64,000 nt of DNA, from assembly GCA_016808115.1 (NCBI GenBank), contig JAEQBH010002439.1, forward strand, positions 1,178,001-1,242,000. Direction: 5' to 3'. The notes under the pieces are model-generated. The model worked only from the letters and a program-made list of their open reading frames with translations, ran no database searches and was not told the DNA's origin. Below, one piece after another: positions 10,431 to 21,036 of the stretch (position 1 is the stretch's first letter; every line of letters begins with the position of its first letter). The DNA is from Tetrastigma voinierianum (taxonomy: Eukaryota; Streptophyta; Magnoliopsida; Vitales; Vitaceae). The position numbers and the translations under genes are program-made.

Positions 10431-12720
10431 CTCCAAGCTTCATTTCCATCCTGAACTCGAGTGGAATTTGGAAATATTCTTTGGGGAACTATTCTGCCTC
10501 GCTTTTGATTACATTTTCTACCACTCTGTTTCTGATCCCAACCCGTTCGCCAGTTAATCAGCATCCAGCACAGGTAAAGGCTGTTTCCTTTCGAAGGACC
10601 GTGTCGTTATCATTTTCAGAGTATTTAAATGACGCAGCGGAGAGACCGGCTGTCTGACTGATCAGAATTGATATTATTCAGTAGTGAGTTATTCTAAGTA
10701 GCAGCAAATCATACCCACAAAGAGTTGTATCTATGCTCTGATTTCCAAGATCCTCCGATATAAAGGCAGATGGAATGTCCGGGAGCAAGAGGTAACTTGT
10801 GGGCAAATGCTTAACATTCTAATCAATACATTATAAATATCACTTGATAAATCACTTGTGTCGTTTCAACTCTGACTTCAAAGTCTCCTTTTTATGATGA
10901 ACAGAGGCAAACCTAGACATAAAAACCATTTTTTGATTTGCTCCTTTAATACTTAGAGGTTTCGTCAGCCAGAATCGTCTGATCTCGTGTTAAAGATTCC
11001 GATCGAGGAATAAGAGTATTCCTAAGTAAATCGCGGTATCGAGATGTTAATTAAATTGAAGGAGGTCAGGTTATCCTCCGTCTATGGGGCAAGGTGACTT
11101 CACCTAAGAGATGGTTGTATGATCGGTTTAAGAAAAACAAGAACTTAGAAATATGTTCCAAAACCCCAAAAACAACAAAGCTGCAACCACTGTAACATGG
11201 TATAGGAATATGGTGTTCTAAAGAGTGAAATGTATAGTGTCATGAGGTATTCCAAGGCTATACTACTTTGCTCTTGGACAAATCCAGAACTCAACTTCAT
11301 GACTGTTTGGTTTTTTTGTAAACTTTGATATGTTCTTTGACGATCAGAATGTTCAGTCCCATTTCCTCAGCTACAGTTCAACTGAAACCCTATAATCTAT
11401 TTAGTTTTAATTATTTTCTTTCATTAATATTTGACAAAAGCTCTTCATCCATCAAGATAGTTCAAACTTCGCAGGTTCAATAGGATGATCTGAAAGTAAA
11501 AGGGTACTGATTTAGATTTTCTCATCATCCTTAGAATGATATCCAACCCTCCTCAAGTCCACTGCATACCAGAAAGGACTGCGGCACTCATAGCGATTTA
11601 AACCAAATATAATTTTCAGTATATTATCAAAAGCAAACAGTAAAAAAAAAGTTTTATCAATTAACAAGTTTTTGTCAACAAATTGGTCTCTATATAAATC
11701 CAGTACTTACCAAGTTTCAAACACTGTTAAGATCAATTAAATTCTCAAAAATAAAGACAGAACTTGGTTTTCTTCTTATCAGCCTTGTCGCCTAATACCA
11801 ACTTCTATATATTATCTCACGTCTGAACCATACCCAAGAGCGTCTCTTCAGCAGAAGCTTCCAGTCGCGAAAGCCAAACTTCACCTTTCGCGCGCCCGCT
11901 TGCTCATCCGTAAGAGACATTCCGTTAAGGTCAATTTACTTTTTCCTTGCTAACTGCATCGTTGCCGACAATCAACCACACCGCGTGTACGTCGCTTCCT
12001 AGATTTTACTGGCCAATCCTCCTCCATCCCGCCCAGGCAATCAATGGGGAACAATCGTCACCGTCTCGAGCCCGACCGACCCGACGGGCGAGTCTCGAAT
12101 CCAAATCCCGGACGCTGCTTATTTCCTTTAGAGTCGCTTCAATCAAATCTCTTTATTATCGCTTTATCGATCTGTTCTGGGGTGCGGTCATGACCAACCT
12201 CGACTCGACCCTTGGCCAAGTGATCCAAGCCCAGGCCCTGGCATCTACATTCAATTATCTTATCAAAACATTTGGCTCATTTTATTCATTTTAAATTTGT
12301 AATTTCGCTGGCGAAAACTCCATCTCAAAGTTTCCACAAACATCACAATTAACGTTATTCATAACGCTACATGACTTAACAAAATGCCTTTATGTAATAT
12401 GATCCAGAGTTCAAACCGTTTTACAAAATGTCAATGTTCAAAGAAATGGTGACGCATATGATCTGAGCATAATCCGTAGTCCTTCTCTATGACTCAGCCC
12501 TCGGAATCGGTCTTGCTTCGATGTCTATCACCCTAGCATCGCGCATTGATAAAATACCACGCTAAGCATTTTCACAGCTAATGTCTTATACGCCAGATTC
12601 ATTTTCGCTCATATAAATCATGCATTTATCAAATAATGCCTTTATACACATCGTTGTAACGTAAAGATACTTATGCTTAAAACACTTTCATCATCAACGT
12701 CTTTTCTATTTGTGATTCCA
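10431..12720. other. Unassigned LTR-element debris
   Basis: No gene, RNA or clear repeat is recognisable. Short open stretches (for example 11947-12294 on the plus strand) show no known domain. The C+G-rich patch at 11820-12250 and the run near 12265-12330 look like old gypsy LTR sequence, but I cannot name it. Confidence 0.4.
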
Positions 12721-12729
12721 CATATAGCT

Positions 12730-13100
12730 ATGTAATTCACATCCACTACGCATTCGGGCCACGAATCCGCCCCGTTTGTCATTCAAGAGAGACTGTTTCG
12801 CATTCAATATTACCGCCCACAGTATGACTATAGAATTCGACATTCACGCACGTATTCACTGGTGAACTCGCCTTGTTTGTCATTCAAGAGTAATGCGGAT
12901 TTCGCTGCTCAATATTACCGTCTCATATATATTAATATAGCCGACATTCACTTATGTATCTGGGGCCAGAACTCGTCATGGTCCACACATTCAGATAAAT
13001 GTGATCAGACATTAAATATTTAAGTACCTTCATGACGACCACTGGTGAATCTGGCCATGTTGGTCATTCAATAATACGTTTCTAAAATCAATTTACTTTT
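12730..13100. repeat. Tandem subrepeats of about 100 bp
   Basis: A block with the core TTTGTCATTCAAGAG, preceded by a CGCC-like pair and followed by CAATATTACCG, begins near 12768 and 12869. Decayed copies begin near 12972 and 13051 (GGTCCACACATTCAG and GTTGGTCATTCAATA). Steps are about 101, 103 and 80 bp. This type of subrepeat is typical inside LTRs. I see no ends. Confidence 0.7.
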
Positions 13101-13109
13101 ATGCAAGAA

Positions 13110-14040
13110 TCTAATTTACGTGTTTAAATACTCGCATATATGTATATATTGAAAAAAAACGTCTGGTCACTGATTCAAATCAATACTAATCATTCAAATC
13201 GATATATATGCATATTTTGCAAATAGAGAGCAATATGAGAATAAAGAGTTGTAGAACAACTCATTAAAGAACAAGTATAACAAAACAAAGAATAAAGAAC
13301 TGCATTTGAACACCAATCATTATCTGGGTCTTTTCATGTCAACCGAGGCTGTGTTGTCGTCTTCTTACTCCATCACAGTCCCAAACAAACCATCATCTAG
13401 TGATTAGGCAAATAATCGTACGCTCAAACGAATTGCTTCGCTCGGCGGTTCTGGGTGATGGTACGCCTTGACTTAGATCTATTCTCTTATTCCTCTATAG
13501 AGTCTACTTTACTTAGAATTGGAATCATTCAAACCTGATTTGTTCAAACAAGTTATGGTGCATTTTTCATGCCAACTAGTCTGCCTTTACTCTGACACAT
13601 CGGGAACAGTTTGTATTACTAATTTTTCCGGGGTCTTAACTTCATGTTTGACTCTAGGTTTTTGTACTCATTTAAAGCTAAGGTGCTAAGGGTTCTTCTC
13701 CAACTGGAATCACCCAATTCGGAGCACCGAAACTCAAGTTACGTCCGAAACAACCCGGACTACTCTATGTTCAAAGTTGGAACCAGAATTTGCTTGTTAT
13801 TTGCATTTCCCATTTTGAGTGAATTTTTAGGCCATCTAGGATCAGAACTATCTTAGCCTTCTTCAAAGTTTTCTGTCTTCTTGAAGTCTATTTTAATAGC
13901 CACTTGAATCACTCAAATCGATAAGAAAATGAGGAAGTTATGGCTGCAAATACTAAAACCGGCCTAACAGAAAACCTGTAACAAGTTGTACTAGATGCTT
14001 CAAGTCAGACTGTATAACTGGGGCCAAAATGACTGTATTG
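13110..14040. other. Unassigned AT-rich debris
   Basis: No coding signal or clear repeat. A short open stretch at 13644-13856 has no recognisable domain. The segment lies between the 100-bp subrepeats and the TTGTACCGGTACAA pair and probably belongs to the same kind of LTR material. Confidence 0.35.
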
Positions 14041-14045
14041 ACAGG

Positions 14046-14080
14046 TTGTACCGGTACAAGTTCAAGTTGTACCGGTACAA
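14046..14080. repeat. Two perfect TTGTACCGGTACAA palindromes 21 bp apart
   Basis: The 14-bp perfect palindrome TTGTACCGGTACAA occurs at 14046-14059 and again at 14067-14080. The centre-to-centre distance is exactly 21 bp. Each is followed by a G, giving AAG, and the linker is GTTCAAG. The centre CCGG holds a CG, as in the TCGCGA palindromes elsewhere in this region, but the sequence is unrelated. Confidence 0.95.
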
Positions 14081-14089
14081 GTCACTGAA

Positions 14090-15715
14090 CGCCTTAATGT
14101 GTTTCACATTTTCCATACTTGATCCCTAATCTTCTTATAGTCTCCAAACATATCGTCAACCAACACACCTTGAATTCTTTCACTAATTTCTTCTTTCAAT
14201 TTCATATATTTCTTCAAAAATCCATCATGGACTCTTCCAAAACCCTTCTAATATAGTTTATGATCCATACACAACCAAATCATAGCTGTTAGTTAGGTTT
14301 GTTCTAAACCCCTAACTCATTTACTTACACTTAACTATGAATCCTCTCAGTGCAAGATTCCTGGTTTTCTTGCGCTACTTGTAGTTTCATGAACTCCTAA
14401 TTTCATTACATCTTGGTTAGATGAACTTAACAAACCTTAGGTTTGGGTACAACAAACCATTAACCAAACAAAACCAAGGATCCATACTCAAAAAACCAAA
14501 GTCCACATCCAAGGTTAGTGAATCGCCACTCGGCTTGCTTCGATCACCTCCTCCTCTCCTCTCTTCTTTGGCTTCCTCCTTCCTCTCTTCACTAATATTT
14601 TTCATTCCTTGGAGACCAAATTTGGTCTTTAAATTCCATGTTTTCTTAGGCCTTGTTTGGCCATCAAAAACCCATTGGGGTTAGCTCTACAATTTTTCTA
14701 AGTCCAACCTAATCATTCACTCAACTTCCTTTTTTCTATTTCAAGTTCTCATCTTCTAGGAATTACACACAACAATTCCTATTATTTCTCTGCCCATGTC
14801 TTCAATTTATAACTTTAAAGCCTTGGACAATTTATACAAATTTGTGTTTTACAAATCTAAATTTTCTGTTCAATTAAATTTATTACTGATAATTTGTTTA
14901 ATCATCAACTTAAAAACCCAAGTTTGCCTAATTCATCCTGTAATATATACACATTATTATAGAAACTATACAATTTCTTTAAAATGTTATAATCCTGTTA
15001 ACTTCTCAAACCAAAACATTATTAATTGTTATCCCCGAATGTTGCTCTTCAACTTACATCTTTTCTAATAATTGCTCTTCCTCAATAATAAACTCATTCT
15101 TTTTCTCCTCAATCACTGCCTGTTTTTAAATTCTCCTCAAATCAAAGTCTTCACACACCCTATGTCCTTGTCTCATTATCGCTCAAATAATCTAGATCTC
15201 CTCTCCTGATGAGCATGGATCACTGCCCAAAGTTGATTTTCCAAGTTTTTCAAAGAAACCTTCATTTTCTCTTATTCTTTCTCTAAGATGACGATACGGT
15301 TATCATTGTTTTTCTTTATGTCATTTAAAAGAGTTAGAATATTCTCTTCAAAAGATGATTTCTTTCGTTTTGGAAACTAGAGCTACAGTTCAACCTGAAT
15401 CTTGATTTACAAGGAAATCTCATATATAACCCTAGTTGTCAGGTCACGAGATAATACGCCTCATAATTAAAATCATAATTATGGAGGCATGTTCTGTATC
15501 ATGATTTGACTTGTCCACACAGAGGTTTGCTCTGTTGCTCTAAATGTGTAGAAGAATTATTCTGTTTACGCATATTATTGTTCGACAATTTTAATAAAAA
15601 ACAACAAAAACACAACATATTAAAATAATAAACATTTAAAAATGAGAAAATAATTTTTTGCTCAAATTAGCAAACTTATCCTTCACCAAAATATCAATCC
15701 AAACATCAAAACACA
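14090..15715. other. Unassigned AT-rich sequence
   Basis: Low C+G and short open stretches only (14421-14684 and 14796-15068 on the plus strand), with no recognised domain. If the primer site at 15720-15737 is genuine, this would be the leader and gag side of a minus-strand Athila-like element, but no gag or pol motif is readable. Confidence 0.35.
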
Positions 15716-15719
15716 CCGA

Positions 15720-15737
15720 TCCCTGACAACGACACCA
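15720..15737 (-). promoter_or_regulatory. Decayed tRNA-Asp-type primer binding site
   Basis: The minus strand reads TGGTGTCGTTGTCAGGGA. Compared with TGGCGCCGTTGCCGGGGA, the primer site of many plant Athila/Tat-type gypsy elements, 14 of 18 bases agree and all four differences are C-to-T or G-to-A transitions. It would prime minus-strand DNA synthesis of an element that extends leftwards, with its 5' LTR to the right. Confidence 0.55.
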
Positions 15738-15739
15738 AA

Positions 15740-17065
15740 CTTAGCTAGTGGTCATGGTTATATAAAAATATTCTGCACCAAAAGTGCATAGGCTAAGTAA
15801 TAGTAAGCCAGCCTTCAAATTAAACGGCATCGATCCCAAGGAAAGTGGTAGTTTGATGGGGATTGCAAATTTGCAATCAGGATCTTTTCACTATTTGAGC
15901 ATATCAAAACATCAAGACATTCAAAACAAAACAAAGTAAAAACAGGGGGAAAATTAATGTTCAATTGAAATGAATGAATCAAAATCAAGCAGCGAACTGG
16001 TTATTGGATTTTCTCCATCGGCGGTTTTGATTCATATTTGTTGGGCAACGCGTTTGAAAAGCTCTGTGTTTCGCTCAAGGAAAAGGATATAGATGTCCGC
16101 GGTCTCCTCACCTTCTCATTAACCTCTATTCACCGCTTTAAACCTTAGGCCTATTGAATGTGGTACTTTTCTAAAGTTGTTTCGGGGTGTCCTATCGGGT
16201 CTTCGCTAGGTCCACGCAATAACCATAGAACTATGTTTGACCAACTACCATGTCTAGCGATCCTCACACAATGTCGAATCGTGTCTTGTACCCTAATAAA
16301 ATCCATTTAGTACTAGACATTTTTAACCTCAAAACCTTTCATTTAGTTGTTGATTATCTCAATTGAAACACATTGGCATGAAATGGTTAAGGCCTAAGTG
16401 AGTATTTCCACCGTCATCATGGAAACCCTAAAGTAAATCACCATAAACCAAAGTTCACACAACATACTTCCCAACACAAATCAATTGAAAATAACCATAA
16501 TAATCCAAGCTTTACACCAACCAACATCAACATAAGCACATATCCATAAAACCATTCTAAAAATGATATAAATAAAGCATCGATTTTAACAATCAAACCT
16601 AGCTAATATTTAGCTACTCATCATAACCCACAAATCCATCGAAATCATGTTTATTACAACAAAATTAAAGAGGGAGGTGAGGAAAGGAATCAAAGTTAGA
16701 CATAAAAAATGAAATAGATGATGGAGAACTCTCAGAACTTTGATTCCAACAGCAAGAGGTTCTCTAGCTGGTTAATTATTCAAAAATCTTCAATTCCAAA
16801 GCAAAAATACACAAAAATTGTAACCCCAGGTTGATTCAAGAGAGAGAGAGGTGAGAAACCCTAAGAATAGAGTGTTCTTTCCTCAAAGTCCAAACCCTAC
16901 AAAATATGAATATATAGTCTCGAAAATTGGTCAAATCGGGGCGCGTGTCCAGCACCACGTCTGACCAAACGTCATGTCACGACATGAAGGGCTTTCATGT
17001 CATGACAACAACCAACAAACCAGTCTCAACAGAGGTACTGTCGAATATAGGTAGCCATGTCACGC
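15740..17065 (-). repeat. Probable 5' LTR of an Athila-like element
   Basis: It lies directly right of the decayed primer site, where the 5' LTR of a minus-strand element belongs. On the minus strand a palindrome pair (16973-16986 CATGTCACGACATG and 16996-17009) is followed about 55 bp downstream by a TATA-like ACTATATATTCATA (16906-16919). The start of the LTR is not certain. No coding signal is present. The segment 15810-15850 (GGCATCGATCCCAAGGAAAG) is a motif I have seen often next to such primer sites in dicots. Confidence 0.45.
16906..16919 (-). promoter_or_regulatory. TATA-like box of the Athila-like LTR
   Basis: The minus strand reads ACTATATATTCATA, about 55 bp downstream of a CG palindrome pair. 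It has the right position and direction to start transcription towards the primer site at 15737. Confidence 0.4.
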
Positions 17066-17310
17066 ACATTATTGAATGCGTTCAAGATGAGAGGCTCAAT
17101 GTCGGGATGGAGCCCTGTAAGAGCAACAGCCACCTTCCATCTGGGCTTCTTTTGCTTGCTTTTCTTCTCATCCGCAAACAAAGCTGGCAGGGTACCGTCA
17201 CAGATTAGTGATTGTATGTAATTCAGCACGTGCTCCAACATGCACTGCCAACCATGCAAACAATAGTTGTACAGGCATAAATTCTAATCCAATGTTCGTT
17301 GTTGTTTTAC

Positions 17311-17640
17311 TACAAAACTTAACTATTGTTACCTTTGCAAAAAGAAACTACCAGTTATGTTCAAGTAAAATTCTTTTATTACAAACTTAACAATTGTTAA
17401 GTTCTTAGTAAAAGAAACTTAAGTGTAGTTACATATACATAGAGTTGTTTTAATAACAACCGTTAAATTCTTTGTAAATAAAACTTAATTATAGCTACGT
17501 TCAAGTAAAATTGTTTTACTACAAACTTAAAAACTATTAAGTACTTTGTAAAAGAAACGTAACTGTAGTTAGGTTCACGTAAAGTTGTCTTACAAAAAAC
17601 TTAACAACTATTAAATTCTTTATAAAGAAAACAAGTGTAT
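17311..17640. repeat. About five tandem copies of a 70-bp AT-rich repeat
   Basis: The motif TACAAACTTAA(C) recurs at about 17311, 17381, 17452, 17521 and 17591, steps of 69-71 bp. Each copy continues with AACTATTAAGTTCTTTGTAAA-like and GTTCAAGTAAAATTG-like blocks. Copies differ by many substitutions and small indels, so the array is old. It lies about 2.6 kb upstream of the CDC5 copy. Confidence 0.85.
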
Positions 17641-17649
17641 GTTTTTTCT

Positions 17650-18195
17650 TTCGGGCATTGAAAAAAACCAGAGTTTTATATATATTGGCAATATGAAATT
17701 ATCTTCAGATAAAACCTCTTTACAAATATTTTATTTCATGTTTATTATAAAAATTTCGTTTTCCACCATAATCAAATAATGTCAGGAAAAAAAATCACCA
17801 TTATTTTTTCCCAAATATATTTACGTACTTTCATTTGATCTGCTATGTCGCCCCCGATAACTAAACATATAATGAACTTTTGAAGGAGATGATGACTAGA
17901 ACTGAAGATAATGAAAAATGAAAGGTTATGGGAGCTAAGCTTTTAGAGGGGATGAAGACCTAAACATAAATCAGTTTTGGGAGGATATTGTTGAGAGAGA
18001 AGAAGCATAATTTGATATGTTTTTCCAGCAATTCACGGTCATGTAACAAACCAAATGACGTCTCAGATTTGTGTAAGTTTTAAGAGGTGGGTAGTTTTGC
18101 AAATTTCCTTCTTTATTTTGTCCATTTAAACAAAATAAATCTATTTAAAAGGGACAAAACAAAATTTATTCTCAACCAGCCTCTATTCTTGAGTA
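17650..18195. other. AT-rich spacer without recognised feature
   Basis: No coding signal. A short inverted pair TTTTGTCC (18116-18123) and GGACAAAA (18152-18159) could form a small hairpin; I do not assign it to an element. Confidence 0.4.
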
Positions 18196-18203
18196 AACCT
18201 TAA

Positions 18204-18850
18204 AAGATACCCACTTTAAACAAAATTACCCCTCAATGTGTCTCTCCACATCACCCCCAAATTCAGCCATTCTCTCTTGTTTTCTTATGATTTTTCATTA
18301 TTTCAAGCTTTTTCCATTCAAAACCTTAAAAAATACAAACTTGCAGTTCTCATTTTTCTTCATTTATCTCTTAAAGAATTCGAACAAAAACAAAATTTAT
18401 TCTCAACTCTAACCCCTTACTTTTATAACCTTAAAATATACCCACTTTAAACAAAATTACCCCTCAATGTGTCTCTCCATCACCCTAAATCTCAAATTTA
18501 TCTCTTGCTTCTTACGATTTTCATTATTTCAAGCTTTTTCCATTCAAAACCTTAAAAAATACAAACTTGCAGTTCTCATTTTTCTTCATTTATCTCTTAA
18601 AGAATTCGAACAAAAACAAAATTTATTCTCAAATCTAGCCCCTTACTTTTATAACCTTAAAAGATACCCACTTTAAACAAAAGATCTCCACCAGCCTCCA
18701 CAAATAACACCCCCAAATTCAGCCACTGTCTCTCTGCTTTCTTACGATTTTTCATTCTTTCAAGCTTCCATTCCAAACCTTAAAAAATGCTGAACTTGGG
18801 GTTCTCATTTTTCCGTTTATCACTAAAGAATTCAAACAATTTCTTCACCT
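18204..18850. repeat. Tandem repeat of about 230 bp, 2.8 copies
   Basis: The block ACCCACTTTAAACAAAA occurs near 18210, 18440 and 18666 (steps of 231 and 226 bp). The first two units are nearly identical over most of their length, which is why both encode the same meaningless peptide (FQAFSIQNLKKYKL and on). The third is more diverged and ends near 18850. The close match of units one and two points to a recent duplication compared with the arrays on either side. Confidence 0.9.
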
Positions 18851-18975
18851 ACTTAATCCGTTTGTTATTCTTTTAAGCATCTCAAGTCGTAAGAAGAATG
18901 AGAAAGATTCCCAGCCAGTCAGCTATTCAATCCCAAACAGAACTCACTTCTTCAAAGCTCAAACCGTTGTTAACG

Positions 18976-19600
18976 CTTAACAAACTCACGCTGTTTCAAA
19001 GTTTAACACATTTTCAACATATCAACCTTAACTTTGCCAAGTTACATCCGGAACGCACTTAAGCGTACAAGTTTAGGTTTTTAATACGCTTTTTATACAT
19101 GTTGGATTTAACCATCGCGTCGGGCCTTCTTCAAAGCTAGTTCGTTGTCGGGTAACGCTTAAACAAACCAGCGAATGTCGTTTCAAGTTTTTAACACATT
19201 TTCTATCGATATCGAACTTAACCTTCATAAGCTTAATATCTAACAAACTCGCGGTGTCAAGTTTGCGTTTTTGGCAGTCTATACAGCCGCCGTGATTTAA
19301 TCCATCGCAAGTTTTTAAGATTCAACAAACTCGAATTGCCAAGCTTCGCGTTTAACACAACTTCTACGACGCTGACTTAACCATCGCAAATTAAGATTAA
19401 ACAAACCCAGCTGGCGTTAAGTTCGTAGTTTATAACACAATATCTATTTATTTGAACTTAACAATCGCTAAATTATATTTGAACAAAATCAAAAGATTAA
19501 ATCCAGATTTGCCACTGGCACATTATTAACGATCCAATCATATATTTGAACAAACTTGTTATCAAATCTTAAACTTAACCATTATAATAAAGTTGTTATT
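18976..19600. repeat. Decayed tandem repeat of about 75-90 bp
   Basis: The block (T)TAACAAACTCGC...TTCAAGTTTTTAACACA followed by CTTAACCATCGCAA recurs from about 18976, 19157, 19246, 19321, 19398 and 19480. Units differ in length and contain many substitutions. CG sites are more frequent than in surrounding DNA. The array ends about 430 bp before the first promoter-like features of CDC5. Confidence 0.7.
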
Positions 19601-20039
19601 TAGTATCAAATCTAAAAAAAAATTAGTGAAAAGAAGAGCTAAAATGAGAAGAATTAAATAAAAAAAGGAAAATAGAGGAAAATGAAAGTTTGAGAAAATG
19701 ATAGTCATGTCTGACAGAATAGGGAAGGGATAACTGTTTAAATAACATATTTTTATTTTTATTTTTTGAGTTTTAATATAGTTATTTAGATTTACAATAT
19801 CCTTTATTTGTTCATTTTAAATAAGATTGTAAAAGATGAGGCAATCAATTAGTCCTGTTTTATCGATTTCCAGAACAATCATTCACAAAGTGACGTTGGC
19901 CGTAACCAAACCCAATCCAGTAATTCATATTGGCTCACAAAATACTTTGAAAATAAGATTGCTGAGGAGAGAACACAGAAGAGTTGCAGTTTTCATAGAA
20001 GCTCAAACCCAACCTAGCCGCCTGTGAGCCTTAGATCTG

Positions 20040-20240
20040 AATCTCTACTGTTCTCTCTCTCTCTTTGGTGATAGGCCTGAACCTGTCATTCTCTCAATCT
20101 CTTCCAAAGCAGCTTCACTGAACTAGGTGTTTCTTTTTCTTCTTCCTCTTCTTCTCAGCCGCCGATCCCAATCCAAATCCAGATCCCAGAACCCTAATTG
20201 TCCAAAACCCTAGAGTGAAGGAGTCATCACAGAGGGCAAG
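20040..20240 (+). promoter_or_regulatory. CDC5: CDC5 5' leader with CT-rich tracts and telo-box motifs
   Basis: Just before the presumed start codon are CT-rich tracts (20047-20062 and 20128-20156) typical of plant 5' leaders, then GAACCCTAA at 20189-20197 and AAAACCCTAG at 20204-20213. AAACCCTA telo-boxes are frequent near the start of plant genes for cell-cycle, translation and ribonucleoprotein functions, which fits CDC5. The transcription start itself cannot be placed. Confidence 0.5.
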
Positions 20241-20408
20241 ATGAGGATTATGATAAAGGGAGTGCGTGGAAGAACACGGAGGATGAAATTCTGAAAGCGG
20301 CAGGACAAGAAGTATGGGAACCGTGGCCAGGATCTTCTACTGTTCGCAAATCCGCCAAGCAGTGCAAGGCTCGTTGGTATGAGTGGCTTTCAACCTTCTA
20401 TCAAGAAG
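20241..20408 (+). pseudogene. CDC5: CDC5 exon 1, MYB repeat 1 (frameshifted)
   Basis: CDC5 is a MYB-type protein and core subunit of the PRP19/NTC complex, needed for pre-mRNA splicing and, in plants, microRNA processing. The exon opens MRIMIKG at 20241. After a lost base near 20260-20266 the frame changes and continues WKNTEDEILKAA (from 20267), then VRKSAKQCKARWYEWL, the two conserved ends of the first MYB repeat. The middle of the repeat is scrambled by indels that restore the frame. The exon ends in AAG at 20408 before a GT donor. The preserved donor shows a genomic duplicate or decayed original and not a processed copy. Confidence 0.9.
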
Positions 20409-21036
20409 GTCTTGTTTACTTTCCCCCTATCAAATCCAATAAAGTTTTGAACCGGCTGTGCAATCTTGTCAAGTTAGTTTTCCCAGCTCTTCCGAGGCCC
20501 ATTTAAGCGGGAATTTTAGTTTTTTTTTTGTGGGATTTTTGTTGCTATTGTTTCCTTCCTTTTCTAAGTAACCAATAGTGCAATGATTTATTTTGCGATG
20601 ACCTGTTAGAGGGTTTACAATTCTTTATTTCTTTGCAATCCAATAGTGCTGTTGTTTATTAGTTTTTGCCTAGCTTTCGCAGTTTTTCGGCTTTGTCTTG
20701 TATACTTCCCAGTACTCTTCGATCTTATATATTTGTGTAGTTTTACTGATTCAAAAAAAATCTCTTAATCTCGTTTGGTTACCGATAAACTAGACGAAAA
20801 CTAAAGAAAATGTTGGTTAAGTATTGTAGTAAAACTGGCTTTTCAGCATCAAGAAGCGGAAATTGTTTAGGTTTGACCTGTATTTGTCTTAACTGATCGT
20901 TTGTTTGTTGTTTATTTAAAGGATGACTTTTGTTAATGGAAATTCGTTCGTCTACTGTTGCACTTTGTACTTTCAGTTATTGTTTTATTGGCAATTGAGT
21001 TCGCTTGTAAATCGGAAAATTTCTTCATCCTTGTAG
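20409..21036 (+). other. CDC5: CDC5 intron 1
   Basis: A 628-bp T-rich intron with GT at 20409 and TTGTAG acceptor ending at 21036. It holds no mobile element that I can see. Its T-rich composition is normal for plant introns. Confidence 0.75.

Noticed and set aside
18238..18676. Two similar 70-residue peptides, FQAFSIQNLKKYKL type
   Set aside because: They come from two units of the 231-bp tandem repeat. No domain, AT-rich composition, no splice or start context.
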